Of a stretch of DNA of 64,000 nucleotides, positions 35,574-47,286 are shown in pieces. Source of the DNA: Kuschelorhynchus macadamiae. Its lineage: Eukaryota > Arthropoda > Insecta > Coleoptera > Curculionidae. A program made the translations under genes and the position numbers. Location: positions 124,001-188,000 of the forward strand of contig JAUTXW010002146.1 in assembly GCA_030620095.1 (NCBI GenBank). Direction: 5' to 3'. How positions within the stretch are numbered: position 1 is the stretch's first letter; each line of letters opens with the position of its first letter. A model generated the notes under the pieces. The model made no database searches. It was not told the origin of the DNA and saw only the letters and a list, made by a program, of their open reading frames with translations.

Positions 35574-36754
35574 TACAACCACATTCAAAGATATCCAAGA
35601 CTTGAATCCCACTACTTCTGATCAAGTTCAAGTAAGGAATCCCTTCATCCAGAAATAACTACCCCCAAAATGTATTCCATGTTTATAGAAGAACTAAATC
35701 TCACTGACAATAAACCTTCGATTGACCTATACCGCAAAGTGTTTCGATCATTAAATCTTTCATTTCATCGGCCGAGAGAAGACCAGTGCTCCCTGTGTAT
35801 ATCTTTCAAACACGATTGCGAAGATGTAAAAGAAAAACTAAAGGGTAGGTATGAAAAGCGTTGCGACGAGAAAAATAAAATTAGAGAAATGAAATAGTGT
35901 GTTAAAGAAAAAGCTTTAAATGATAGCAGTGGTATTACATGTGCAAGTTTTGACCTTACCACAGTCAAAGGAAAGTGCGCTGTTTTATAAAAGACGTCTT
36001 GCAAATTACAATTTTACTGTTTACGATATCGCTTTAAAGGAATGTCATTGTTTTGTCTGGAGTGAATTACATAGTAAACGAGGAGCATCTGAAATAAGGC
36101 CCTACAAATTTACGATTCTAAAAAGCATATTAAGTTGGTTGCCTTATTTTCAGGTGGATGCAGTGGGCAAAATAAAAATTCCATCATTGCAACAATGCTT
36201 TTATATGTTATAGCTAAAACATCCAATATAGAAGACATTTCACTATGCTTTTTCGTACCATGGGCAGAATGAAGGAGATTCTGCCCACAGCCCGATTTCA
36301 ACAGCATTGTCCAGTGCAGGTGACATTTTTGTACCTGCCCAACTGCATCCCATCATTCGTCTTGCAAAACGCAAGAAGCCATACATCGTGCACGACCTTC
36401 AACACAGCGACTTTTATGATTTTGGGAAAATAGCTAAGGATTTAAGAATTTTGTCCATAAAAACATCCGATACAGGGGAGCCCATAAAATGGCGCGATTT
36501 TATGGAAATTAAAGTTAAAAAACATGACAAACTTAAAATATTTTATAAAACTAGCCCCCTTCAAAGCGAATACAAATTTTTTAAATTATAGAGGTAAAAA
36601 CTTGTTAAAAGATATTTCCCCTCATGTTTTGAATCCACAGCCAAGAAAGATTACCGAAGAATTTAGGGATTATTTAAGTCTTTATGTGAAGGAGACATCA
36701 TTAATTCGTATAAAAGAATACCAAGCATTTTACTTAAATCTTACACATGACTAA
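35574..36754 (+). pseudogene. DUF7869-like protein, degraded copy 1
   Basis: A chain of frames that together match the family of the gene at 44.1-45.9 kb. SIDLYRKVFRSLNLSFHRPR precedes DQCSLC and a helical KEKLKGRYEKRCDEKNKIREMK. Then, after a stop, SFDLTTVKGSALFYKRRLAN and YNFTVYDIAL, FVWSELHSKRGASEI, and in a shifted frame SYHGQNEGDSAHS, PAQLHPIIRLAKRKKPYIV and HDLQHSDFYDF. It ends with KITEEFRDYLSLYVKET. The order and motifs match the other copy (FYK..L.., D, FVW.E...RG.QEI), but the sequence is a distant relative. Several stops and frameshifts make it a pseudogene. From memory the family is uncharacterised and common in insects and cnidarians. No terminal repeats were found here. Confidence 0.75.
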
Positions 36755-37559
36755 GAGATGATAAATTCAATTTTATATTTTTATTTATTATAATAACATT
36801 CAAAAAACTTAATAATTATAAATATTGTTAGGGTTGCTATGTGTTTTCTATAAAGAGTTAAAAAGATATCAACTGTATTACGTAAATACTTACTTTGTCA
36901 TTGTTCTTTTTGTGATCATTTTCAATAAAAGCCTTTTTTTTAAATCTAGCAAAGTTATTAATTTCTTAGATAATACCGACGTAACTAAGATATTTACTCT
37001 TTGTGGTACGAACCTTTAATTTTTCGAAATGACCTATCTCTTGTTTTTGTAAATTTTTAGTACCTAGTCACTCATTACTCATATTTTGATAGCTTGTGTA
37101 TATTTAGATACCTTTAATACATTTTTCTCAGCAACAAGTCGATTCTCAAAAAAAATCTTTAATACGCTCTCCTGTATAATTGGAAAAAATGAGATAAGCC
37201 ACTTCGTGATATTGACGACGATGTAAATATTGCCTTCTGACTGAATATCCGATATGAACAAAAAGTGCTCCTACGATATTATCCTAACCATATTATATAT
37301 AGTGCTCAAAATACGTTACTTTTGTAAATATGATTCCGAAGCTTCTTAGGGATTTTCACTAGGTTGTGTGAAACAAACCAACATATCCTTTTTATAATTT
37401 TCGTAGACCGCCATTATTGCAAAAATAGGTGATTAAATATAGTATATAGTTAAATAGGAACACCAAAATAACACAAATATTTCATTCATAATCAAAAACT
37501 GACAAAACCGAAAAGTTTTTGACATTTTGTTTTTTGTTACGAACCAATTAGCCGTAGTC
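36755..37559. other. no gene seen
   Basis: AT-rich sequence between the DUF7869-like pseudogene and the LINE tail, without recognisable elements. Confidence 0.4.
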
Positions 37560-37767
37560 TTTTTTTTTTTTTTTTTTTGGGTTGGAGAACCGTTTTATCG
37601 GCTTGTGTTTGGACTTCTCGTACCGATCTTGTGCTGCCCAAAGCGTGCAGGACTCCCGCCTTTTCCTAAGGTCAGACTACCTGCCAAACTCCCTTCCCCT
37701 TTTTTTATGCCCCTTATGACGCCTGGAACTACCTCTTCGGTTTACCTCAGGAGAGGGGATTTTTCTC

Positions 37768-40654
37768 TTATTCCTCTAAACTTTTCTGCTTCATAATTTT
37801 TATAATCATGTTATGTATTATGTCCCAATTTGTCTTGGAAAGGATCATTTCCTCGATTAAGTTGTTTGGTTCTAGAGTTCTGCCTATTCTTACTTCTGCA
37901 TCAAATTTTTCTCTGTGCCACCTTGGGCACCTAAAAATAGTGTGCTCCGCCGTATCTTCGTTCAAGCAATATTTACATCTGTCATCCATTTTCCCCAGTC
38001 TGTTGGTATAAGATCTGAAGCTGCCGTGTCCCGTAAGAGCCTGGGTAAGCCAAAAGCATAGTCTGCGGTGTTTACAATCCACCCATTTTTGTATGTCTGG
38101 GATTAGTGTCTTTGTCCATTGACCGACTTCTACGTTTCTTACCCACCTCTGCTGCCAATTTTCCATCGTGGAAATTCTGGCATTTTTTCTTGCTTCAACT
38201 CGGGTCTCGCATTGATCCTCCTTAATAATTTTACGTTCCATTATTAACAGGTCTATGGGTGGTCACAACCTGTACGGCCATACCCGATATCGTCCAGTAT
38301 CCACTAGCTACTCGTAGGAGCGTTCGGAGTTGTAGACTTGCTAGCATTTTTTCATATTTTTTAATTCTTATCATGTGAGACCATACTTCTGCCCCATATA
38401 GGACAACCGACTGGACTACTCCGCCCAGTATCATTCTTTTTGAGCTGACAGGTCCTCCGATGTTTGGCATTAACCTCAGTAGCGCTCCCAGCTTCTCTCC
38501 AGCTTTTTTTACGGTCGCCAAAACATGTTTACCGAAGTACAGGTTTTCGCCTACCGTAATGCCTAGGTATTTCAGAGATTTGCCTGGCGTTATGATAGTG
38601 TCGCCAATATTAAAGAGTATGTCGTCTCTTTTTCTTTTACCATTTAAGACAACCGCTTCTGTTTTTGCAGGTGCTAGGTTTAGTCCCTGCCCTTCCAGCC
38701 AGTTTTCTATCTGAGTTAGAGTTTGGTTTGTGTTTTCGATTAGTTCTGTTTTACTATTAGCTTTTGCTACTATGGCCAGATCATCAGCATATCCTACAAC
38801 TTTTATGCCTTCTCTGTATTCTAATTTTAAGACAGGATCGTATAACACATTCCACAATATTGGGCCTAGTACTGAGCCTTGTGGTATTCCCGCTGTAATT
38901 TTATGTGTTTGTCTATTGATTTGTATCTTCCTGGTTCTAAAATAGTCCTTTATCATGTTTAGTAAGTACTGTGAGATATCTCTTTTGATCAATTCGTTTA
39001 TAATTTTGCTCCATGCTGCAGAATTGAAAGCGTTTTTTATATCGAGCGTGATCAGTACGCACCATCTCTCCGAATTCCTAGGCCAATCTCCTCTCGCAAG
39101 ACTGCACACATATCTCACCGCATCCGTGGTTGATTTGCCTTTCGTGAACCCTTACTGATGTGGGGCGAAGCCGCCCTTATCGGCTAACTCTTTGTTTAGT
39201 CTTTCCTTAATAAGGTGTTCCATGATTTTACCCATAGAATCCAGTAGACAAAGTGGTCTGTAGCTGTTTGGAGAGTCGTATGACTTGCCCGGTTTGTGTA
39301 TCAGGATGAGTCGTGCGATTTTCCATATCGTCGGGAACTCTTGATCTTGTAAGTGTCCATTGAGTGCGTCTAGCACGATCTCCGGACGTTCGTCAATTAA
39401 TAGGGTTATAATTTCACTTGGAACACCGTCCGGTCCCGGTGCTTTCCCTGTCTTCAATTTCCTTTTTGCCTCTGTTAGTTCTTCTGTGCTAAAAAGGGGA
39501 AATGCTTCGACGTCTCGTCTAAGGAAATTTATCTCTGTGTGATTTGGGAAAAGTTCTTGTATTATTTTACCTTCCATTTCTGTTGTTAGCTTAAAAGGTA
39601 GACAAGGGTTTTTTAGGCCTTTCATAACTATTTTATACTCCTCTCCCCACAAATCTTGGTCCAGCTGAGAGCATAAGTCAGTCCAGTGCTGTCTTTTTGC
39701 TTTATCTGTTGCTTTCTTTAGGTCCTTTCTCTTAGTCTTGTATTCGTCCCATGCGGCATTAATCTCTTCTTCGTTTACGTTGTTTTTGGTTTTCTTTTTA
39801 GTGTAAGTTCTTCTTTGAAGTGTGCACGCTTTCTTCAGTTCCTTTATTTCTTCGTTCCACCAATATGGAATAACTCTTTGATTTCTTGGTAATAGTCTTT
39901 TGGACTCTCTATATGCATTTCTAACAATTTTCATGAGAGCTTGGGCATTTTTTGGTATTTCTCCATGTGCAATTTCTTTTTCGAGGATCCTTTCCAAGAA
40001 CCTTGTCTTATCTATTTCGTGTTTATCCTTAAATTTTATTTTTGTTTTAGTCTCGTTCTTTATTTCGAAGTATATCTGGTTATGTGGTGACATGGATTCG
40101 TTCTCTAGAACCTTCCAGTCCCTTGATTTTCTGGCTAGGCCGTCTGTGGCAAAAGTTATATCTATGTATGAGCTGCAGTTTCTTCTTTCAAAAGTTGGCT
40201 TTTGTCCTATGTTTTGGGAGGCTAGGCCAAGGCCTGCCATCGCTTCACATAATATTCTTCCTCTTTCATCCTGTATTGGAGAACCCCATTCAGGGGATTT
40301 GGCATTAAAGTCTCCGAGCACTAAGAGTTGGCCTGTTGCTCTTCTCATGTTTATCTGAAGATTGTCCAGAAAGGTCATAAAGTGGTTTATTCCTATATTA
40401 GGGGATACGTAGCACCCGATCATCGTGAAGTCCTCCACCTCTAAAATTAATACACCTTCATCTTTTTTAATACTTCTAACAGCTAAATTTCTATTAACTA
40501 TGTATACTGCTACGTCTTTTCTGTTATCTGTTATCCATCTACCTTGGCTACTCAATTTCTTGTTTGGTTCGCTGGTAACTATGACATCTATGCCCTCTTC
40601 TTTAGGCGTTATGAAGGCCATATCGTGTGCTCTTGGGGAGCGTAGTATTTTCAT
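37768..40654 (-). pseudogene. R1-clade LINE ORF2 (endonuclease-RT), nearly intact
   Basis: The endonuclease is first: DVIVTSEPNKK, then LLVLGDFNAKSPEWGSP, and MSPHNQIYFEI where the usual SDH motif reads SPH. The linker is followed by the RT: PGPDGVPSEI, LILIHKPGK, SYRPLCLL, TLDIKNAFNSA, GIPQGSVLGPILWN, YADDLAIVA (catalytic) and LKYLGITV. The C-terminus has ALTGHGSFRSYTNRLG and the zinc-binding CKYC...H...C. Two lesions are visible. A TAA at 39152-39154 replaces the Tyr expected in APHQYGFTKG with the frame otherwise continuous, and a one-base frameshift near 38235-38245 separates the C-terminal 157 codons. ORF2 overlaps the end of ORF1. In an active copy this protein nicks the target and copies the element RNA. 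Confidence 0.88.
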
Positions 40655-41641
40655 TGTCTGTGGTGTTATCTGCGTTTTTTACCCTTTCTTTCTCTGATTG
40701 CATCTCCCTTGAAAAAGATTCTTGTCTCTTGAAAATCGACAATGCCCGACGGAAATCGACGCATTTCCTGGTCCCGGCTCTATGTCCTGCTTCATTGCAG
40801 ATTGGGCAAGATTCCTCACTTGTGCAATCTTTTGCTACATGATCGTCTTTACCACATTTGAAACATTGTTTGGTTCTGTTTGGTCCATCGCAGTCGCCTG
40901 TATCGTGAAGGTAAGACCAGCACTTATGGCATTTTTTACTTTGATTCTCTTTTCTATGGAGCATCTTGCGAGTCCAATCCTGATGAATGGTTGTGCTGTT
41001 ACGGTCTCCAAAAATTTTTCGTTTAGCATAACTTTGACAGCACAAGTGTCTCTTGCATTTGGCCTTAGTTCTCCGATCTTGAAGTCATCTGGATTCATTT
41101 TGCCGACTCTGCTTTCAAGTGCCTGTTGGATTTCATTTTTTGTTGTTGTCAAGTCCATTCCTCTGATGTGCACTGCTTCCCTTTTATTTGACCCAATTAA
41201 TTTAAGGTTGCAATTTGAGGACATGTTTCTAATCGCTGTTTGCAATTTTCTTATTCCATCCTCGTTTTTATCCATAGTAATTAATAGCTTTCCATCCCTT
41301 GCTTTGGTTACAGTTCTGATTACTTGTCTTGTTTCGTCGTCGGTTATATTGCTTTTGATTTGCTCTAGAAGAGTTCAATAATCCTTTCCTTCTTCATGTA
41401 CGGTCATAGCACTTGTTTCTTTATGGGTTTTATTTCTGGGCTGGGAAGCTTGTTTTACTTTTGGCTGATTCTGTCTCGAAGTTGTGTATATTACTATATT
41501 TGTCTTAGTTCGGTGGAAAATGCCCTCCACCATCTTTCTGCTGGAGCCATCTTTAATTTGACAAAAAAGTAGCACACTGTCGCGAAAACCCTCTATCTGT
41601 GAAAATAAGGGAGATACCCGCAACAGTGACGAAAATGGCAA
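40610..41641 (-). pseudogene. R1-clade LINE ORF1 (zinc-knuckle protein), frameshifted
   Basis: Gag-like RNA-binding protein split over three frames: 41641-41375, 41275-40835 and 41045-40602. The middle piece (MDKNEDGIRKLQTAIRNM, LIGSNKREAVHIRGMD, ARDTCAVKVMLN) is the conserved region before the knuckles. The last has CHKCWSYLHDTGDC, CFKCGKDDHVAKDC and CPICNEAGHRAGTRKC, three CCHC-type knuckles. Its end overlaps the ORF2 start. The shift between pieces two and three falls near 40960-41000. Inactive as it stands. Confidence 0.85.
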
Positions 41642-41650
41642 TGTAAGTAT

Positions 41651-43354
41651 CTATAATATCTGCAAAAAAACCATCATCCTTTTTCGCTTAGTTTGGAGAA
41701 GAATTCCATGTGGAATTTAAAGTTTAACAAGAATCTTATAGTTCTTGTGAATATTGTCCTTGTCAGATCATTTGCAAGATTTTAAAAGATGTGAATTGGT
41801 GAAAAAATAAAGAATCTTATTTTCGATTTTACCATCAAATTGTTAGTGGGTCACAACACCTTTTCATAATGTATTAGAAACTGTTATGGAAGCTGCCCTA
41901 GTATTTAAATGTTTGAGTTATGAGAGTACTGCTCTTCTTAATGTAATATAAAACACGCTTTAGAAATGTAGATGCCAGAATAACTCACTGTAATTATATA
42001 GATTATATATTGTTATATTATATAGCTTACTTGTAGTGTTTTTAATAAATATTTTATAAACTTTGCAGAAATGGAAAAATTGAAAAAAAAATGTATCACG
42101 ATAAACTTTGGGTTATGCATTTGAAGCCAAGTTGAAAATCCGCCTTTAGAAACTCGAAAATGTCCTTTTTCTGCTTAGGACCATATTTGCAAAGTATATA
42201 AAATAACTTTTACTGTTAGCAAATAATAATAATAATAGGACTTTGATAACGGTCAATTTAAAGACATTGGTATTAATCTCTTGAAGATTTCTGCACCACG
42301 CGCAGTTTTTGTATATAGATTTAATGGATTCTTAGTTGTACTAGAACAAAATAGGTAATTAAGGACACATTCCAGAGTATGTTCTGATTTAGAATTCGTA
42401 TACCAATTTTAAAAATCGATTATTCTATTTTAAAGGCTGTTTAATATTTCAAAATTTATAATTTAACACTTGGCTCGTAATAAAGGCATATTGTATTTTT
42501 TTGTAACGAAACTTTGAAAGAACCTGTGAAGCCTGTTTATTTATTTTTCAATGCTTTACAAACATTTTACTTTCTCAATTCATTCTTGTATCTCTGATTT
42601 TTACAGTCAATTGCTGTTAAAATAAACTATGTAGTTGGAGTAGTTTAATAACGGCAGTTGAAGTCTAACAAGCATCGTCCATGAATTAATTAAAAACAAA
42701 ACATAAATAAGCAACAGAACTAGTCGAAAACTAATATCAGGAATTTACATGTTTTATTTCTTCGTATAAAAACCAAATTTATTATTAATATAATTGCTAT
42801 ACATATACAGCTTTTTCGAGGTTTAAAGGTAAAAATTCACAAAAGTTGTCCAAATACAATTTTTACTTAGTTCTTAATTTCTTGAAGCAATACTGCAGCA
42901 GTATACTGGCTTATCAATTTCGTAACTTTACGTAGGCTACGATTGAGACAAATGCAGCGGGGTTGTCGCTTATTATTTAATTAAATAATTAAATTATTAT
43001 TTGTTAATAATTATACAACGTGTAACAAAAGTAAGGAAACGGCGGAATACCTCAGGTACCGCTTACCTGGTATGAAATTATGCTGGATCCAGTGGCACAT
43101 TGCTGCCGAGTTTACCGTTTTTTTGTTATTAAAGGAAATTTATAACAGAAACCCTATATTATATTACTTTTTTAAAATCTGCATAAAATTCTCAATACTT
43201 TTTATTAAGGGCACATTTTGTGAAAGCCAACAGTTTTTGTGAAAATAAGGGTCAAATAACCATAATTTAATGTATTACCTTTTTATCAAAATACCTGCAC
43301 ACAAAAGGTTACCTGATATGTTTGTCAATGTCAGTTTTGTTGATTTACAAAATG
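41651..43354. other. no gene seen; AT-rich
   Basis: No coding region, TIR or tandem array recognised in this 1.7-kb stretch. Confidence 0.45.
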
Positions 43355-43740
43355 GATCGTTTAACTGAAACCTAAAGAATTGAAATTTTAATTATCTGGG
43401 CTTTAGGGATAGAATATGAAATCTGCAAGATGTTTGTAACATTTTTAATGACACAACAGAAATCAAATAACTAAATCTAGCGTAAGTAAAATTAACAAAA
43501 CATTTCGTGAAACTGGAAAGGTAACAGATGCTGTGCAGGGTGATCACACCCCCCGTATCTCGGTTGTTTAAAAAGACAGCAAAAAAACTTGAGAGAGAGG
43601 GAGAAGGCTCCACTCTATAGTCAAATGGAATACATTGCCTCTTATGGCAAGGATTTTCTCAAATTACTCAGGCATCTTTAGAGATAAATGTAATAAACCA
43701 AGTATATTTATAATCGGCTAGAAGAGACCCATTTGGTGAA
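43355..43740 (+). pseudogene. mariner-like transposase N-terminal scrap
   Basis: MDRLTET precedes decayed helix-turn-helix text, then SVSKINKTFRETGKVTDA and, further on, SQITQASLEINV. Nucleotide similarity (GTAAGTAAAATTAACAAAAC and following) to the - strand relic at 53577-54720 shows they are the same family. It stops at the left end of the DUF7869-like element. Confidence 0.6.
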
Positions 43741-44094
43741 CATATGAAGCTATGAGTGCAATAGTGGACTAAGCCAATTCATACCAAATGGAGAAAAACG
43801 GGGTTTAAAAAATGGTGAATATTGTCTCATCCATAAAATTTTTATTAAAGTATATTTAGCTCTAACTCAACTGGCATTACCTTAATAAGGCCTAAAGTAA
43901 ATAAAAATATTATTTAAATGTATAATAAATGCTTATTTTTGCCTTTAAATGTAGCTTAGTCCACTTTGCTTTTAAGAAATTAGCAATAAATATGAAATAT
44001 TATTTATAAAAATGTATTACATATGTTATTTATTGAACAGTAACATTAAAAGTAACTAAAACTAAGCAAAACTGAATATTAGAAATAATTTTCT

Positions 44095-45905
44095 TTAATC
44101 CCCTTCATCATAGGACATGCCAACTAACTCTCCACCAGTTGCTTGAGCAGAAGATTTAAGATTTCTGTAAAAATCATGGTGTATGGGTGGAATAAGTTCC
44201 ATTAGCTGAAGCAGGTCTTTCTTTTTAGCTTCATTTATTATATTACCTTCAGGGTACAATAACGAAAGTGTATTTTCCTTTAAACTTAATTTTCTTTTGC
44301 TTATATCAACTGTTTCAAAATAAACCTCTTCTCTGTTTGAATATTTATATTCAATTTTATATGGAGAATCCTTTTTGAAACGCAAGCATTGGATTTTAAG
44401 CCACTCCACTTTAGCTTTAGATTCAGATACTTTTCTATTAGTTATATTACTTTCAAGCACTTTTGTTGAATAGAAATTAAATTTTGTCATTTCTATTACC
44501 GTAAAAGGATTTTTTTTCTAGCATTTTTTATTACTGCTTGCCAATCTTTAGGAACAAAAATATGATAATGAAATTTTTTTTCTTTTTCCACGAGGCCTAA
44601 ATCTTGGTCACAGGGTAGGTATGAATGCCCAGTAACCAAACATTTGTGTTGAATTTCTTCCACGTTTAGATCTGAAGATGCAACAATGTAATTACATAAC
44701 ACTGACAACTATATTGCGGTTCTGACCACCGCATTGGTCGGAATACATGATAAGGGTTTTAGAAGGTCTGAAGTTTTTAATATAATATAGAAGACAAGAC
44801 CCTATCTCCTGAGGGCCCCTAGAGGCCACTGTTTCATCCCAAACAAACATAAATGAGTTATCAGTTGCCATGTCGTGGATACTGAAGCAGGGAGTCCATA
44901 ACTGCCCATTGTAGTAGCAAATTCCTGTTGTAAGTATGGGCGTGGGTAAAGTTTTCATTTCATTTCTAGCACTCTGAGCTTTTCTTTGATGTAACTCTTT
45001 TTCACTTTCAAGTTGTTTTTTACTGGCTTCGTCTGCAGCTTTTATCTGAACATCGAAAAGATCGCATTTCTTACAGCAATCTGTTATTGCAGGATGGAAG
45101 TGCAGGTTAAATTCCTTATTAAAGGTTTCTCGGAAAATAAAATAGGACACAGGATTTCTTGTCTCATCTTTATATAGCTCGTACGTTTTCCCCAAGGTTA
45201 AGTCTGGTGAAAGATACTTTCGGTGGTTGCTTTTTTCTCTGTCATAATGAGATTCGTAACAAGGAAAGTTGCCAATAAACTGTGTTACTTCATTTTTCTT
45301 TTCGTCAGTTGTCTTAATGTGTGGTGGATGCTTACCACGTCTATCGCATGGCGGTGGGGTTCTATTTGCTTTGTTCTTTAGTAGTCTATCTAACCTTCCT
45401 GCGGAAACCTGAAAAACGGCTTGAAAGAATTGCTTGCATACTTTGTGCTCTACACTATTGGCGTCAGGTAAATAACAAATTCTCGTTTTTTCTCTTTTAG
45501 TGGTCGCATTTTGAGTGTATGTGCGTAATTTATTCACTACCCTAACTACAGAAAACAGGTAAGATGTTTGTAAATTAAAGGTTTCTAAGGCATAAAAATG
45601 TTTATGTAACTCCATTTGCCTTTCATCTGGAATTAAAATTTGGCATCTGAGCTTACAAGAACAGATGAATGGCTTAAAAGAAGGACGATTTTCCTCGATT
45701 TAGTTGTGTATTCTTGTCCAGAACATCTTTTTCTTTTATTGACACTTCGTTTCCAATTTTCGGGATTACGAATTCGTTTCTTTGGCTTAAAATCTTTAGA
45801 TTTTGAAGGCTCAATATTTTCATTTCGTGCATTTTCTTCGCCAGAAGTTAAATACTCCGATCCGGAGTCTCCGAACGGGTCTGATTCTGACGATCCTGCA
45901 AAAGA
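44095..45905 (-). pseudogene. DUF7869-like protein (putative transposase), copy 2
   Basis: Read on the - strand. After a TTCTTTTGCAG acceptor (45906-45916) come an acidic start SSESDPFGDSGSEYLTSGEE and the basic RNPENWKRSVNKRKR. A frame change follows, then FICSCKLRCQ, DERQMELHKHFYALETFN, NFPCYESHYDREKSNHRKYL, NPVSYFIFRETFNKEFNLHF, DCCKKCD and a charged helix. The conserved core is GICYYNGQLWTPCFSIHD, FVWDETVASRGPQEIGSCLL and MYSDQCGGQNRN. After further one-base shifts (near 44700 and in an A run near 44513) come TGHSYLPCDQDLGLVEKEKK and the C-terminal VEWLKIQCLRFKK. The Asp/Asp/Glu-like spread (IHD, YSD, DLGLVE) suggests an RNase H-type catalytic fold, but that is inference. Three one-base breaks make it a pseudogene unless the sequence has errors. 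Confidence 0.78.
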
Positions 45906-45916
45906 ATATAACTAAT

Positions 45917-46755
45917 TTTAGGACATTATAAATAACTAAAAAATTACAAACACAAACGCGCGCGCATACGCACACCCATAGTTCTTATCAATATAGTCGA
46001 AAGCAAAAGGGGCCTTATTGTTGTGACCCATTTTGCCAAGCGAAATTTATTCTTTGTGCAATAGTGGACTAAGCCACAAAAAAATAAACGGCAAAGTAGC
46101 GATAATAACGTTTAATCTGCCAAGCACATTCCTTAAAATTATCAGCTTTATTGGTCAAGAGGTGGCGCCACAATCGAGTATACATCATTTTGACATTTAT
46201 AGCAAACGTATTTTAATTTTATTTTATTTTTTAAACAAAAACATACGATTTTCTGTATTTTTATTATTGTGGCTTGACACTATTTTGCGCTGAGACCTTC
46301 AATAACAATGGTATTAAAATAAGAATAATGGACCCTAAAAACATAATTATTTTTTGCTAAATATTGGAGTCTTGGAAAAATTTTCATCTGTCTAATAAAC
46401 TTAACCTACAAAAAGAATTTAAATGGCAAAAGTTGTTCTCTGTGCTTATAAAAATTAAATAAAAATACTATAAAAGTTAAAGTAAGTACTTACCTTTAAG
46501 GGGGACATCCGTTTCACTAAATATAACAGAACAATCTAAATATATGCACCTAAAACGAGGTATAACAACAAAAAATATCTAGCTATTTAACGTCAACTTC
46601 AGACTTTAAGCGTCACGGTGTACTAACTAAGAATAGTCCACTTTGCTTTACGGAAATTACGACCTATATAAAATGCCAAAACTAGTTTAGTGCTGCCATC
46701 TAGTAACACTGAGCAAAGGGTGGATTGATCCATTTTGCGTTAATAACATCATTAA
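45917..46755. other. right arm of the DUF7869-like element; no gene
   Basis: Contains CACACG/CGCGCG simple text near 45955 and the motif copies GTGCAATAGTGGACTAAGCC (46059) and AATAGTCCACTTTGC (46632). It ends at the TTAA that precedes the MITE. Confidence 0.5.
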
Positions 46756-46894
46756 GGCCATTTTACATGCTGCAATTCTTTCTTGCAAGTTGCAATAGTC
46801 TTGAACAAAAGCATGGGCATTGGCAAGACATTTGTACCTTTTGTCAAACTGCGCATGCCTTTGTTCAAGACTATTGTATATTGCAAAGAAGAAT

Positions 46895-47229
46895 TGGAGG
46901 TATTTTACCATATACTTTGACAAAAATGCTGGTTAATGTTTTTTAGGACTGTATATTAAAGACTTATTGTACAAACAAAACTAATTACTAAAATTTGGAA
47001 CATTGCGTAAAAGTCCTTGAAGATGGGGAAAACGATCGTCACACCCCCACGTCTAGAGTGCGAGTCTCTGGCTTCTCCTCGCGCTTGCGGCTTCCTTGCA
47101 GTCGCTAGTCCGAAGAGTGCCGGCCAATCACACGCGCTCTCTGATCAAATCTTCCAGAAGCAAGGTATGCGAGGTACAGTGGTCCGTGCTGTCGAATTAG
47201 CAGAGCAAAATACTTTTTGGGTCCAAACA
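46895..47229 (-). repeat. BEL/Pao 3' LTR
   Basis: 335 bp, TGGAGGTATT...GGGTCCAAACA on the + strand; identical to the 53135-53469 copy. It is the 3' LTR because the element runs on the - strand. GC-richer in the middle (CGCGCTTGCGGC). Confidence 0.97.
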
Positions 47230-47244
47230 TATCTCGCCCCTCTT
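47230..47244 (-). other. polypurine tract of BEL/Pao element
   Basis: On the - strand AAGAGGGGCGAGATA directly precedes the 3' LTR. Mostly purine, and in the position expected for plus-strand DNA priming. Confidence 0.65.
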
Positions 47245-47286
47245 GAAAGATTCCAGCTTTCAACACCACAACCATTCTAGTAACTG

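Larger units (their letters stand above)
37560..41650 (-). mobile_element. R1-clade LINE, near full length
   Basis: Non-LTR retrotransposon on the - strand. Its 3' end is a poly(A) seen as 19 T at 37560-37578. It carries ORF1 with three CCHC zinc knuckles and ORF2 with an AP-like endonuclease, a reverse transcriptase and a C-terminal Cys/His motif. The order and motif wording (GDFNAKSPEWGSP, YADDLAIVA, CKYCLNEDTAEH) place it in the R1 clade. The 5' limit near 41650 is a guess from where ORF1 begins; no target duplication was found. GC content is higher than the surroundings. Confidence 0.88.

Noticed and set aside
39900..40358. 152-codon + strand frame
   Set aside because: Antisense shadow of the LINE ORF2 endonuclease region.
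45640..45915. 91-codon + strand frame with acidic end
   Set aside because: Opposite strand of the DUF7869-like N-terminal region, whose own reading matches the family.
47017..47280. Repeated + strand open frame (also at 53257)
   Set aside because: It lies in the BEL/Pao LTRs, antisense to the element, and is duplicated only because the LTRs are.
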